Source: an uncultured Draconibacterium sp.
GTDB taxonomy: Bacteria > Bacteroidota > Bacteroidia > Bacteroidales > Prolixibacteraceae
NCBI RefSeq assembly: GCF_963676815.1
Contig: NZ_OY781365.1
Span: 4,622,501 to 4,686,500, forward strand
Reading direction: 5' to 3'
Length of the DNA: 64,000 bases
Part shown: piece after piece, positions 1-9,114 of the stretch
Layout: every line of letters begins with the position of its first letter
Numbering within the stretch: the stretch's first letter is position 1
Position numbers and translations under genes: made by a program
Notes under the pieces: model-generated
Told to the model about the DNA's origin: nothing
What the model saw: only the letters and a program-made list of their open reading frames with translations
The model's database searches: none

Positions 1-789
1 TACGGCTTCAGCGAACTTTTGTGGTTGTTCGGCGTGCAGCCAGTGCCCGGCATCAGGAATATCAACAATTCGTGCTTCAGGGTAAATTTCTTTTATCAGT
101 TCTTTATCTTCGTCCTGAATGTATTTAGAAAGCAGCCCACGAATAAAAATTACCGGGTATGCTGTTATCGGAATTCTATCGTCGAGCCAATGGATATTGA
201 CGCCGCCGACTATTTCTTCCAGGTAATCGTAAAGAACTTCGTGATTAACGCGCCACTGAAACTGTTTGGTTTCCTTGTTTTTCTCCACATTCTTCAACAG
301 AAACATTCTTATTCGTTCGTCATCGATCTTTTCCGCCAGAAAATCATCCACATCGTTGCGCGATTTTACCATCGAAAAATCAATGTCTTGCATGGCCAGC
401 AGAATGTTTTGGTGCAGGTAAAACTGTCCTTCGTGTTTTAGTTGCAGATAATCTTTCGGAGCAATGTCGGCAATAACAAGTTTTTCCACTTTTTCAGGAT
501 AATCGGCAGCAAACCACATGGCTGTTTTTCCGCCCATGCTATGCCCAAGTATTGTTGCTTTTTCAATGTTGTGCTTTTCAAAAAACTCTGCCAGATCATC
601 GCGCATGTCGCTGTAAGTATGCGATTCTGAAAATCCTGAGCGACCGTGGTTTCGCTGGTCGATCATATAAACGGTATGCTTTTCGGCCAGACGTTTCGAG
701 ATGTTCATCCAGTTATCCGACGATCCGTAAAGTCCATGTATAATTACCAGTGGCGATCCACTGCCTGTTTTCCTATAATATAAATCCAT
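1..789 (-). CDS. Alpha/beta hydrolase (YbfF-like esterase), 3' end cut by window edge
   Basis: Reading the minus strand from the ATG at 789, the frame stays open for 263 codons to the window edge, so the C-terminal end is missing. The protein starts MDLYYRKTGSGSPLVIIHGL and shows the alpha/beta hydrolase hallmarks: the HG oxyanion motif near residue 20, the nucleophile elbow GHSMGG near residue 86, and a late catalytic histidine in DAGHWLHAEQP close to the edge. This layout resembles small acyl/thioester esterases of the YbfF group. Substrate unknown. It lies 32 bp upstream of pdxJ start-to-end on the same strand order (pdxJ 5' is at 1535), so the two are head-to-tail, with pdxJ transcribed first. 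Confidence 0.88.
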   Translation of the reverse strand, partial: MDLYYRKTGSGSPLVIIHGLYGSSDNWMNISKRLAEKHTVYMIDQRNHGRSGFSESHTYSDMRDDLAEFFEKHNIEKATILGHSMGGKTAMWFAADYPEKVEKLVIADIAPKDYLQLKHEGQFYLHQNILLAMQDIDFSMVKSRNDVDDFLAEKIDDERIRMFLLKNVEKNKETKQFQWRVNHEVLYDYLEEIVGGVNIHWLDDRIPITAYPVIFIRGLLSKYIQDEDKELIKEIYPEARIVDIPDAGHWLHAEQPQKFAEAV

Positions 790-821
790 AGTGTGTTAAC
801 TGCTGATGTTTGCCTTTTGTT

Positions 822-1535
822 TTATTTGAGGCAGTCGAGGTATTTTTGAATGGTGGTCTCCAGTCCTAAATAAAGTGCATCGGCAATAAGCGCGTGCCCA
901 ATCGAAACTTCTTTTAAGTTGGGGATTTTGTGGTACATGTAATTCAGGTTCTCCAAACTTAAATCGTGACCGGCATTTACATCGATACCCAAGTTTTCTG
1001 CAACTTTCGCTGCCTTTACAAATGGCTCAATTGCCTTTGCATGGTCAATCGGGTAAAGTGTTGCATAAGGTTCGGTGTATAATTCAATTCGGTCGGTTTT
1101 AATTTCGGCAGCACCTTCAACCGCTTTTTCATCCGGATCTACAAAAATCGATGTTCGAATACCGGCTTCCTGCAAACGGGCAATCACATCTTTCAGAAAA
1201 CCAAGATGTTCCCATGTATCCCAGCCATGATCGCTGGTTAATTGCGCATCGGTATCCGGAACTAATGTAACCTGATCGGCCTGCACTTCAATAACCATTT
1301 TTAAGAAATCTTCACTGGGGTAACCTTCAATGTTAAACTCGGTGGTTATCAGTGGTTTTATCTCATAAACATCTTTGCGTGTAATGTGTCGCTCGTCGGG
1401 GCGTGGATGTATGGTAATTCCTTGAGCACCAAATTTTTGACAATTAATAGTAGCATCTTTAACACTAGGCATTTTGCCGCCGCGAGAGTTTCGCAGTGTT
1501 GCAATTTTATTTATATTTACACTAAGTCTGGTCAT
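822..1535 (-). CDS. pdxJ: Pyridoxine 5'-phosphate synthase
   Basis: PdxJ condenses 1-deoxyxylulose 5-phosphate with 3-amino-2-oxopropyl phosphate to give pyridoxine 5'-phosphate, the last ring-forming step of DXP-dependent vitamin B6 synthesis in the cytoplasm. At 237 residues it has the usual family length. Visible signatures are the N-terminal TRLSVNINKIATLRNSRGG, the histidine motif HPRPDERHI (43-51), NIEGYP (68-73) with the catalytic glutamate, and the C-terminal SIGHALIADALY (211-222) phosphate-binding loop. It is divergent from the CBS gene at 1602, with 66 bp between them that must hold both promoters. Confidence 0.97.
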   Translation of the reverse strand: MTRLSVNINKIATLRNSRGGKMPSVKDATINCQKFGAQGITIHPRPDERHITRKDVYEIKPLITTEFNIEGYPSEDFLKMVIEVQADQVTLVPDTDAQLTSDHGWDTWEHLGFLKDVIARLQEAGIRTSIFVDPDEKAVEGAAEIKTDRIELYTEPYATLYPIDHAKAIEPFVKAAKVAENLGIDVNAGHDLSLENLNYMYHKIPNLKEVSIGHALIADALYLGLETTIQKYLDCLK

Positions 1536-1601
1536 AACTAAAAATTTAAGAACGCAAGTTACTATTTTCAGGCTGAACGATTAACATTAAACAGTAAAGT
1601 T

Positions 1602-2267
1602 TTGTTGGCAGATAAACTAATATCAGATGTAATTCCGTCGGTAAGCAGTTCCGAGACCGGGCGTAAAGCGTTGAGCCATATGGATGTTTACCGTGTTTCG
1701 CATATTCCGGTAGTTGATGACACCAAGTACATGGGGCTTGTTTCTGATAAGTTGATTTACGACCTGAATCTTATAGATACACAACTTGCCGAGGCGATTG
1801 ATAAATTGAATACTACACATGCACACCACGATCAGCACATTTTCGAATTGGCAATAGTAATGTACAAGTTAAAAATTAGTGTATTGCCGGTGCTTGATGA
1901 AGATCATTATTACCTGGGGGCAATTACATTGTACGATTTGGCCCGGCGGTTTGCCAGCCTGTTTTCGTTGCAGGAAGTTGGTGGTGTTATAGTAATTGAG
2001 ATGAATGTAAGCGATTATTCTGTTTCGCAGATTAGCCAGATTGTGGAAAGCAACGACGTTAAAATTTTGAGCTTTTTCATCGATCGCAAACCGGGATCGA
2101 ACGTACTGGATGTTATTATTAAGCTCGATTCAGAAGAATTGTCGGGAGTTGTTCAGGCATTGATGCGTTACGATTATAACGTGAAAGCCATTTATCAGGA
2201 TCGGTCGATGCTGAATGACCTGTACCAGGATCGGTTCGACCAGTTTATGAAATTTATGAATATTTAA
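1602..2267 (+). CDS. CBS-domain protein with ACT-like C-terminus
   Basis: A 221-residue soluble protein. Residues 1 to about 125 form two CBS motifs (HIPVVDDTKYMGLVSD and SVLPVLDEDHYYLGAITLYD); the rest, from VIVIEMNVSDYSV to AIYQD, has the alternating pattern of an ACT-like domain. CBS pairs typically bind adenine nucleotides, so a regulatory role is likely, but the target is unknown. There is no ATG: TTG codons at 1602 or 1605 are the likely starts. It sits 14 bp upstream of nadK, an arrangement familiar from Bacteroidota genomes, which suggests a link with NAD(P) or envelope metabolism. Confidence 0.85.
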   Translation: MLADKLISDVIPSVSSSETGRKALSHMDVYRVSHIPVVDDTKYMGLVSDKLIYDLNLIDTQLAEAIDKLNTTHAHHDQHIFELAIVMYKLKISVLPVLDEDHYYLGAITLYDLARRFASLFSLQEVGGVIVIEMNVSDYSVSQISQIVESNDVKILSFFIDRKPGSNVLDVIIKLDSEELSGVVQALMRYDYNVKAIYQDRSMLNDLYQDRFDQFMKFMNI

Positions 2268-2281
2268 ACCCATATATAATA

Positions 2282-3172
2282 GTGAAAGTTGCAGTTTTTG
2301 GCACATTGGTTTCCGATGATTTTGTTCCTGTTTTACAGGAGTTTTTTGGTTTTCTGCGCTCAAAAAACATCGAAGTTCAATTATACAAACCTTTTTATTC
2401 TCACCTGGTTGAAGAGTTGAACAGCTCAACCTACTATACTTCGTTTTTTCATTCGTATTCCGATTTTGATCCTGACAATGAATTTATATTCAGTGTAGGA
2501 GGCGATGGTACATTTTTGCAGTCGGTGCTGAATATACGTAATTTCGACATCCCAATAATCGGTTTAAATGGTGGCCGCTTAGGATTTCTGGCTGATATTT
2601 CGGAAGATCAGGTACACGACGCACTTGAAAATATCTTTCGTAACAACTTTAAAATTGTTGAACGCTCGATGCTCGAAGTTGAGTTCTCGAACCAGGAAAA
2701 CCTTGAATTTAATTACGCGCTGAATGAAATTACCGTACTAAAAACCGATAACTCATCTATGTTAAATATTACGGCTCGTATAAATGGAGAATTCCTGAAT
2801 AATTACTGGGCCGATGGTTTAATTATTGCAACGCCAACCGGTTCAACCGCTTATTCCTTAAGTGTTGGCGGGCCAATATTAACGCCAAATTCCGCCAACT
2901 TTGTTATCACTCCACTGGCACCTCATAATCTAACAATCAGGCCAATAGTTGTGCCCGATACCTGTGTGATAGAACTGGAAGTTGAAGGCCGTGGAACAAG
3001 CTACTTAACTTCGGTTGATTCACGATCGGTATCTGTTGAATTCTCTACAAAAATAAAGGTGAAAAAAGCTGACTTTAAATTGAAAACACTTCAGTTGCCC
3101 GAACAGCCCTTTTTTAATACCCTGCGCAGTAAGCTAATGTGGGGAATGGACCGCAGAAACTACATTTCATAG
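2282..3172 (+). CDS. nadK: NAD kinase
   Basis: Phosphorylates NAD+ to NADP+ using ATP or polyphosphate, in the cytoplasm. The 296-residue protein carries the ATP-binding GGDGT motif at 73-77, followed by the NGGRLGFLAD motif (96-105), and the NAD-binding TPTGSTAYSLSVGGPI stretch in the middle of the C-terminal domain. The start is GTG at 2282, giving the natural N-terminus MKVAVFGTL. It is the second gene of the plus-strand envelope cluster; a 307-bp gap separates it from the DUF6089 gene. Confidence 0.97.
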   Translation: MKVAVFGTLVSDDFVPVLQEFFGFLRSKNIEVQLYKPFYSHLVEELNSSTYYTSFFHSYSDFDPDNEFIFSVGGDGTFLQSVLNIRNFDIPIIGLNGGRLGFLADISEDQVHDALENIFRNNFKIVERSMLEVEFSNQENLEFNYALNEITVLKTDNSSMLNITARINGEFLNNYWADGLIIATPTGSTAYSLSVGGPILTPNSANFVITPLAPHNLTIRPIVVPDTCVIELEVEGRGTSYLTSVDSRSVSVEFSTKIKVKKADFKLKTLQLPEQPFFNTLRSKLMWGMDRRNYIS

Positions 3173-3479
3173 GGCTACTTAACAATTTTTAATCTTTGTT
3201 TCGGTTTTATAATAACAAAGGAGCATGTTATTTTTAGAATTATATTACTTTTGTAGCTTTTGAAAGCAAAAGTTAAAACGTTTTTATACGTTTAAGTTCA
3301 TTGATATTCAGTTTGTTATGAGATTGTTTTTTGTTCACGCATTTGGGCTTTTTTTAGCATTATTTGACTACGAAAAATCGACTGTGTGGGGGTAAAATAC
3401 CATTTCGTTTCAAATTGAAGAAAATGATGAAAATAACATGTCTGAAACCATTGTTAAATAGACGAAATTGAATACCAAG
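3173..3479 (+). other. Intergenic region between nadK and DUF6089 gene
   Basis: A 307-bp stretch without a convincing gene. No clear hairpin terminator follows nadK. A TACTTTTG element at 3246-3253 fits the Bacteroidota -7 consensus TAnnTTTG, but there is no good -33 TTG at 19-20 bp spacing, so it is only a weak promoter candidate for the DUF6089-uppS-bamA-skp genes. I see nothing else that I can name. Confidence 0.5.
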
Positions 3480-4241
3480 ATGAAGAAATTATTATTGGTG
3501 TTTGTTACAGTTTTACTAACTGTTTCAGTACATGCACAAAAAACAGCTGACATCGGAATCTGGGGAGGAACGTTAACATCAGTACATGGCGACATGGATA
3601 AGGACGCCCCGTTTCAATCGTTCAATTTAAATTTTGGAGCCTATTTTAGGTATAACTTTAACGCCAGAGTTGGTATGCGGGCCATGTTTCTAACCGGTAA
3701 ATTTGCCAGTGAAGGAACGGTAGAAAGCGCACCATGGGATTTTGATAAATCGGTTCAGGATTTATCGCTACAGGCAGAAGTTAATTATCTAAGGTATATT
3801 TTGGGTAAAAAGAAAATTCGGTTTAGTCCGTATGTAACTTTCGGAATTGGAGTAGCCTATTTTCCATACACCTTCAGGTCGCTGGAAATAGCTGATTTTA
3901 ATCCCAGTCATCCGGAACTTACTTATGTCGCCGGAGTTCTTCAGGTTAGCGATTACGAAGAATCGGTAATGACACCTACCATACCGTTTGGAATGGGATT
4001 TAAATATACCATAGGCGATCGTTTAGGTGTTGGAGTAGAATACCAAATGCGCAAATATTTAAGCGATCAGTTAGACGATTTGGATGATCCGTTGGCATAT
4101 GTAAATGGGTTGGGCGAAACTGTTACTTATAATGACGGTTCGCATAATAACGATTGGGCAGGATATTTGGGAGTACACCTTACGTATATGATTTTTATAG
4201 GTAAAAAAGCTTGCCCGGCATACGATGCTAAAAATTGGTGA
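3480..4241 (+). CDS. DUF6089-type outer membrane beta-barrel protein
   Basis: 253 residues from the ATG at 3480; an upstream TTG at 3468 would put four extra residues before the signal peptide and is less likely. Residues 1-20 (MKKLLLVFVTVLLTVSVHAQ) are a signal peptide. The rest is rich in alternating aromatic/polar strands and glycine (NLNFGAYFRYNFNARVGMR, FGMGFKYTIGDRLGVGVEYQ), as in a small outer membrane barrel. The gene preceding uppS and bamA in Bacteroidota is usually a DUF6089 protein. Its function is not known; the location implies a role in outer membrane biogenesis. The stop codon overlaps the uppS start. Confidence 0.82.
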   Translation: MKKLLLVFVTVLLTVSVHAQKTADIGIWGGTLTSVHGDMDKDAPFQSFNLNFGAYFRYNFNARVGMRAMFLTGKFASEGTVESAPWDFDKSVQDLSLQAEVNYLRYILGKKKIRFSPYVTFGIGVAYFPYTFRSLEIADFNPSHPELTYVAGVLQVSDYEESVMTPTIPFGMGFKYTIGDRLGVGVEYQMRKYLSDQLDDLDDPLAYVNGLGETVTYNDGSHNNDWAGYLGVHLTYMIFIGKKACPAYDAKNW

Positions 4242-4984
4242 TGAAAACAGTAAACAGGTTAGATAACAACAATATTCCAAAACATATTGCCATTATTATG
4301 GATGGCAACGGAAGGTGGGCCGCCAAACACGGAAAACCCCGCGTTATGGGACATGAGAACGGTGTTGAATCTGTTCGTTCGGTAGTTGAAGGAGCCGGAG
4401 AGATTGGAGTGAAACATCTTACCCTTTATGCATTTTCAACCGAAAACTGGGATCGCCCAAAAGAAGAAGTGGAAGCACTAATGGCACTTTTGGTACATGC
4501 CATTGAAGCCGAAACCGAAGAATTGAATAAAAACAATGTGCGCTTAAGCGTGATTGGTTGCGTACATGTGATGCCCGAAACCGTGCAGGCGAAACTTCAG
4601 GGATGTGTTGATGCCCTAAAAGATAACACCGGATTAAATCTGGTACTGGCTCTAAGTTACAGCGGCCGATGGGATGTGTTGAATGCCGTAAAACAACTGG
4701 CAGACGATATTTCCAAAAACAAGATTACACAAGAAAAAATAAATAACGAACTGTTCCAAAATTATTTGTCAACCTCAGATTTACCTGATCCGGAATTGCT
4801 GATTAGAACCAGCGGAGAATATCGGATTAGTAATTTTCTGTTGTGGCAAATAGCTTACTCTGAATTGTATTTTACGAGCAAATTATGGCCCGATTTCAGA
4901 AAAGACGATTTGTTTGAAGCCATTATTGATTATCAGAACAGAGAGAGAAGATTTGGAAAAACAAGTGAACAGTTAACGAGCTAA
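4241..4984 (+). CDS. uppS: Isoprenyl transferase (undecaprenyl diphosphate synthase)
   Basis: Adds isopentenyl units in cis to farnesyl diphosphate to give undecaprenyl diphosphate, the lipid carrier for peptidoglycan and surface glycan synthesis. From the ATG at 4241 it is 247 residues. The substrate motif HIAIIMDGNGRWA has the essential aspartate at residue 21; RTSGEYRISN (from 189) followed by FLLWQIAYSELYF is the conserved C-terminal isopentenyl-diphosphate-binding region. TTG and GTG lie just upstream in frame, but the ATG overlaps the preceding stop by one base (TGATG), typical of translational coupling. Confidence 0.97.
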   Translation: MKTVNRLDNNNIPKHIAIIMDGNGRWAAKHGKPRVMGHENGVESVRSVVEGAGEIGVKHLTLYAFSTENWDRPKEEVEALMALLVHAIEAETEELNKNNVRLSVIGCVHVMPETVQAKLQGCVDALKDNTGLNLVLALSYSGRWDVLNAVKQLADDISKNKITQEKINNELFQNYLSTSDLPDPELLIRTSGEYRISNFLLWQIAYSELYFTSKLWPDFRKDDLFEAIIDYQNRERRFGKTSEQLTS

Positions 4985-4988
4985 TTTT

Positions 4989-7700
4989 ATGAGTAGAATC
5001 AAAAGACCATTAGTCGCCTTTTTATTCCTTTTTGTAGTGTTTGTGCCGCAGCTTTTTGCGCAGGAAGCCGACAGTACAAACTTTTCGATTTATTATTCGA
5101 GTACACGCGAATATACCATTGCCGATGTGCAGGTTTCAGGAATCCGTTACCTGGATAAAAATGTACTTATTCAGCTATCAGGATTAAAAGTAGGTGATGA
5201 AATAATGGTGCCGGGAGATGCAATAACACTTGCAATTAAAAAGCTTTGGCAGCAAGGCCTGTTTTCTGATGTGAAAATAGAGGCGACCAAAATTATTGGA
5301 GACAAAATTTGGTTGGACATTTATTTGCAGGAACGACCGCGTTTAGGAGATGTGAATTTTTATGGAGTCTCAAAATCAGAAAAAGACGATATTACGGAAA
5401 AGGTTCTGCTATTGCGCGGGAGTCAGATTACCGATCACCAGGTAAACAGTGCCGAGCGTACCATAATGAATCTTTTTCACGGAAAAGGATTCCTGAATAC
5501 AGAGGTAAATATTGTTCAGCGCGACGATACCACACAAAACAACAGTGTTATACTGGATATTTATGTGGATAAAAAAGAAAAAGTAAAAGTTAACAATATT
5601 GATATTCAAGGTAACGAGGCTCTCTCGGATGTTACGCTCGAGCGCGCCATGAAAAAGACCAACGAAAAATCGTTGCGAAATTTCTTTAAAACCAAAAAAT
5701 TCCTTGAAGAAGAGTACGAAAAAGACCAGGCAAACTTGATTGATAAGTACAACGAAAAAGGTTATCGCGATGCAATTATCGTAGATGATTCTGTTTATCA
5801 GGTAGAAGTGGGCCGAAAGAATAAACCACGGGTTAATATCGATATTGATGTAGAAGAAGGAGACAAATATTACTTTGGCGATATTCGGTGGGTAGGAAAC
5901 ACCGTTTATCCATCGGATTACCTTGATTTACGATTAGGAATTAAAAAGGGAGATGTTTTTAACCAAAAGATTTTAGATAAACGCCTGTTTGATAATGAAG
6001 AGGGATTGAATAATGTTTATCTCGACAGAGGTTATTTATTTTTTAATCTTGAGCCTGTTGAGGTAAATGTAGAAGGAGATACCATTAATTACGAAATGCG
6101 TATTTACGAAGGAAAGCAGGCAACCATTAACGAGGTGCGTATTGTGGGTAACACCAAAACGCACGAACACGTTGCCCGACGAGAATTACGTACATATCCC
6201 GGCGATCTTTTTAGTAAATCGTTACTAATGCGTTCATACAGGGAGTTGGCACAACTGGGACACTTCGATCCGGAAGCAATAAATCCGGATGTGCAGCCAC
6301 ATCCCGAAGAAGGAACCGTAGATATAGAATATCAGTTACAGGAAAAAGCTAACGACCAGATTGAGCTTTCTGGTGGTTGGGGAGCCGGTATGTTTGTAGG
6401 TTCGGTAGGTCTGAAATTTGCTAACTTCTCGGTTCGTAATATTTTCAACAAAGAAGCGTGGAGGCCACTGCCAACCGGTGATGGACAAACACTAAGTTTG
6501 CGTTACCAAACAAGTGGTAAATATTACCGTACGGTGAGTTTATCGTTTATTGAGCCGTGGTTAGGAGGTAAAAAACCTAATTCATTCTCGGTATCGCTTT
6601 CGCACTCACGCATAAATTACAGTGCTAACAGATATACTCAAAGCTATAATCCATACGGAAGTAGTTATGGTTATTCTCCTTATGGTTACGGTAGTTATGG
6701 TGGTTATTCTCCTTATGGATATAGTGGTTATGGCGGTTATTCTCCATACGGTTATGGTAGCTACGGTGGTTACCCATCATACCAGTATAATTACGATTCG
6801 GAGAATGATAATGAAGATGATGACCAAATTTGGGAAACAACAGCTCTGGCTTTAGGTTACGGATACCGTTTGTCGTGGCCTGATGACTACTTTACCGTGT
6901 ATCACGAATTGTCGCTGGAACATTATAATCTCCGAAATATGGGAAGTATGTTCTATTTTATGGCTGATGAAAACGGTCAGGTAAACGGAACATTTAACAA
7001 CCTGAGTTTTAAAACTGTTTTTGGTCGTAGTTCGGTTGATAATCCGCTTTATTCAAGAAGAGGATCAAACATATCGTTGGCATTAAAAATGACACCACCA
7101 TACTCGTTGTTTAATAACAAAGATTATTCGGATGAAAGCATTTCGAACGACGAACGTTATAAATGGATAGAATACCACAAATGGTTGTTAAAAGGACAAT
7201 GGTTTACGCCACTTACAAATCCGGGTGGTGAACATACACTGGTGCTAAAAACAGCATTGGAGATGGGATTTCTTGGTTATTTCGACTCAGGCCGAAAATC
7301 GCCTTTCGAAGGATTTATTGTTGGTGGTTCAGGTATGTCGGGATACAATATTTACGGTACCGATTATATTGCATTGCGTGGATACAAAGACTATAGTCTG
7401 AGTCCAAGAAACGGCTCTAACATGTATTCTAAATTTACCACAGAACTGCGTTTCCCGATAACTTTGAAACCAAGTGCAACGATTTATGCCCTGGCTTTCC
7501 TTGAAGCAGGTAACGCCGGAACCAGTTTCCAAAACTATGTACCGTTCAATTTACACCGGTCGGCCGGTTTGGGTGTTCGCATCTTCCTGCCAATGTTCGG
7601 TTTGATGGGAATTGACTGGGGATATGGATTTGATGATGTACCAGGTGTGCCTGATGCTGCAGGAAGCCAGTTCCACTTTGTAATTGGGCAGCAGTTCTAA
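4989..7700 (+). CDS. bamA: Outer membrane protein assembly factor BamA
   Basis: Core of the BAM machine that folds and inserts outer membrane barrels. The 903 residues begin with a signal peptide ending FVPQLFAQ; five POTRA domains follow to about residue 450 (repeats such as VNNIDIQGNEALSDVTLERA and INEVRIVGNTKTHEHVARRE), then a 16-strand barrel starting near QIELSGGWGAG and ending in the C-terminal phenylalanine. Family length is usually about 800-880; the excess is mainly a tyrosine/glycine-rich insert at residues 548-605 in a barrel loop (see the repeat entry). It starts 4 bp after uppS and is followed by two Skp-like chaperones. Confidence 0.97.
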   Translation: MSRIKRPLVAFLFLFVVFVPQLFAQEADSTNFSIYYSSTREYTIADVQVSGIRYLDKNVLIQLSGLKVGDEIMVPGDAITLAIKKLWQQGLFSDVKIEATKIIGDKIWLDIYLQERPRLGDVNFYGVSKSEKDDITEKVLLLRGSQITDHQVNSAERTIMNLFHGKGFLNTEVNIVQRDDTTQNNSVILDIYVDKKEKVKVNNIDIQGNEALSDVTLERAMKKTNEKSLRNFFKTKKFLEEEYEKDQANLIDKYNEKGYRDAIIVDDSVYQVEVGRKNKPRVNIDIDVEEGDKYYFGDIRWVGNTVYPSDYLDLRLGIKKGDVFNQKILDKRLFDNEEGLNNVYLDRGYLFFNLEPVEVNVEGDTINYEMRIYEGKQATINEVRIVGNTKTHEHVARRELRTYPGDLFSKSLLMRSYRELAQLGHFDPEAINPDVQPHPEEGTVDIEYQLQEKANDQIELSGGWGAGMFVGSVGLKFANFSVRNIFNKEAWRPLPTGDGQTLSLRYQTSGKYYRTVSLSFIEPWLGGKKPNSFSVSLSHSRINYSANRYTQSYNPYGSSYGYSPYGYGSYGGYSPYGYSGYGGYSPYGYGSYGGYPSYQYNYDSENDNEDDDQIWETTALALGYGYRLSWPDDYFTVYHELSLEHYNLRNMGSMFYFMADENGQVNGTFNNLSFKTVFGRSSVDNPLYSRRGSNISLALKMTPPYSLFNNKDYSDESISNDERYKWIEYHKWLLKGQWFTPLTNPGGEHTLVLKTALEMGFLGYFDSGRKSPFEGFIVGGSGMSGYNIYGTDYIALRGYKDYSLSPRNGSNMYSKFTTELRFPITLKPSATIYALAFLEAGNAGTSFQNYVPFNLHRSAGLGVRIFLPMFGLMGIDWGYGFDDVPGVPDAAGSQFHFVIGQQF
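6669..6785 (+). repeat. 33-bp in-frame repeat in BamA loop (GYSPYGYGSYG units)
   Basis: Three consecutive 33-bp units (6669-6701, 6702-6734, 6735-6767) and a decayed fourth encode an 11-residue unit, GYSPYGYGSYG, GYSPYGYSGYG, GYSPYGYGSYG, then GYPSYQYN. An acidic run (DSENDNEDDD) follows. The third-base differences between units (cct/cca, tat/tac, ggt/gga/ggc) are synonymous, which indicates selection on the peptide. The position in the barrel domain places it in an extracellular loop. Confidence 0.9.
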
Positions 7701-7766
7701 GAAAAAACCAGCTTTGGCATAAAATATGATAGACAAAAACCAGTTTAACTAAAAAAGAAATTTGCC

Positions 7767-8279
7767 ATGAAGAAAATTATTTTATCAATTGCAGTAATAT
7801 TCTCAGTAACGTTATTTGCAAATGCTCAAAAATACGCATTTATCGATACCGAATACATAATGGAAAACATTCCATCGTTTAATGCGGCACAGGAGCAATT
7901 AAATCAATTGTCATCGCAATACCAGAAAGAACTGGAATCGATGCATGCTGAAATTGAACAAATGTATCAGGACTTTCAGGCAGAAAGTGTTTTGCTTTCG
8001 GAAGATATGAAACGCAAGCGCGAAGATGTAATAATTACAAAAGAAAAAGATTATAAAACATTGCAACGTAAGTATTTTGGACCAAGTGGCGACCTATTCA
8101 AAAAACGTCAGGGATTGATTAAACCTATTCAGGATGATATTTTCAATGCCGTTCAGGAAATAGCTACCGATGGAAGCTATGCCGTAATTTTTGATAAGTC
8201 CGGAGATGCAACTTTATTTTACACAAATCCACGTTACGATCTTAGCGATGAAGTACTAAGAAAACTGGGTTACAAATAG
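7767..8279 (+). CDS. Skp/OmpH family periplasmic chaperone (copy 1)
   Basis: 170 residues: signal peptide MKKIILSIAVIFSVTLFANA, then KYAFIDTEYIMENIPSFNAA, the usual start of mature Skp/OmpH proteins, a long charged coiled coil (about 38-105) and a short C-terminal beta region (AVIFDKSGDATLFYTNPRYD). Skp trimers hold unfolded outer membrane proteins in the periplasm and pass them to BamA, which is encoded 66 bp upstream. A second, diverged copy follows. Confidence 0.93.
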   Translation: MKKIILSIAVIFSVTLFANAQKYAFIDTEYIMENIPSFNAAQEQLNQLSSQYQKELESMHAEIEQMYQDFQAESVLLSEDMKRKREDVIITKEKDYKTLQRKYFGPSGDLFKKRQGLIKPIQDDIFNAVQEIATDGSYAVIFDKSGDATLFYTNPRYDLSDEVLRKLGYK

Positions 8280-8358
8280 ATAAAAGCCATCGTTTTTAAA
8301 ATAGAATGATTCGATCTAAATCAATTGTTCATTTTAACCAATAATTGGTATTAAATAC

Positions 8359-8366
8359 TATATTTG
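8359..8366 (+). promoter_or_regulatory. Candidate -7 promoter element before second skp gene
   Basis: TATATTTG matches the Bacteroidota -7 consensus TAnnTTTG exactly and lies 28 bp before the ATG. No -33 TTG at 19-20 bp spacing is visible, so this is tentative. It would let the second chaperone be transcribed apart from the upstream operon. Confidence 0.35.
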
Positions 8367-8393
8367 CAAGCAAAAATTAAGACCACATTGATT

Positions 8394-8918
8394 ATGAGAA
8401 ATTTAATGAAATTAATGGCAGTGCTTATGTTCACTGTAGCATCATATACAGCTGCCAATGCTCAATCTTTAAAATTCGGACATATCGACCTGCAGGCTTT
8501 AGTTCAGGTAATGCCCGAAAGAACTGCCGCCGAAGCTGAATTTAATACATTCCAGGGCGAATTAGAAGAGATTCTTGGGGAGATGCAGAAAGACTATCAG
8601 GCAAAAATTGCTGAATTTGAAGCATTGGGTGAAGAAGCGTCTGAAATTAAAAGAAATGCAAAAATTGCTGAAATTCAAGATGTTCAACAACGTATGCAAA
8701 ACTACCAGGTAACTGCGCAACAGCAGGTGCAACAAAAACAAAACGAGCTTTTAGGACCTGTTTTCGACAAGGCTGAACAAGCTATTGAGGAAGTCGCAAA
8801 AGAACAAGGTTTGATTTACGTATTCGATAATAGTGCAACAAACAGAACTATTCTGTATAAATCAAATGCAAGTATTGATCTGTTACCGCTGGTAAAAGCA
8901 AAATTAGGTATTCAGTAA
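8394..8918 (+). CDS. Skp/OmpH family periplasmic chaperone (copy 2)
   Basis: 174 residues from the ATG at 8394 (a TTG at 8364 is in frame but overlaps the candidate promoter). Signal peptide MRNLMKLMAVLMFTVASYTAANAQ, then LKFGHIDLQALVQVMPERTAA, a glutamine- and glutamate-rich coiled coil, and the terminal YVFDNSATNRTILYKSNASIDLLPLVKAKLGI typical of OmpH-like chaperones when read in two halves. It shares architecture but little sequence with copy 1, as expected for functionally distinct chaperones for the same BamA machine. A strong terminator ends the unit. Confidence 0.92.
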   Translation: MRNLMKLMAVLMFTVASYTAANAQSLKFGHIDLQALVQVMPERTAAEAEFNTFQGELEEILGEMQKDYQAKIAEFEALGEEASEIKRNAKIAEIQDVQQRMQNYQVTAQQQVQQKQNELLGPVFDKAEQAIEEVAKEQGLIYVFDNSATNRTILYKSNASIDLLPLVKAKLGIQ

Positions 8919-8942
8919 GAAATTGATTTATTACAATATTTT

Positions 8943-8973
8943 AAAACCGCTTATCTTTTTGATAAGCGGTTTT
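8943..8973 (+). terminator. Rho-independent terminator after skp genes
   Basis: Perfect 13-bp stem (8943-8955 with 8961-8973) around a TTTTT loop, with the T-run merging into the 3' arm. It closes the envelope cluster. Confidence 0.92.
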
Positions 8974-8999
8974 TTTATGCGCTTTTCTTTTTAAACATA

Positions 9000-9030
9000 T
9001 TGGATTGATAGTAGATAAAAACTATATTTA
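9000..9030 (+). promoter_or_regulatory. Candidate promoter for glycogen synthase gene
   Basis: TTG at 9000-9002 and TATATTTA at 9023-9030 are separated by 20 bp, close to the Bacteroidota pattern TTG-N19/20-TAnnTTTG (last base differs). It lies just after the skp terminator and about 85 bp before the glycogen synthase ATG. Confidence 0.4.
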
Positions 9031-9114
9031 GTGATCTCAAAAAAAGATTGGCTGACCCGTTTGAGAGGGAAAGCAGAAAGTTGTAAAAACCAAAGATCTA
9101 ATTAAAACAGACAT

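Noticed and set aside
6622..6855. Open frames on both strands across the BamA repeat
   Set aside because: They arise because the 33-bp repeat is in frame in several phases; BamA itself is continuous and conserved there.
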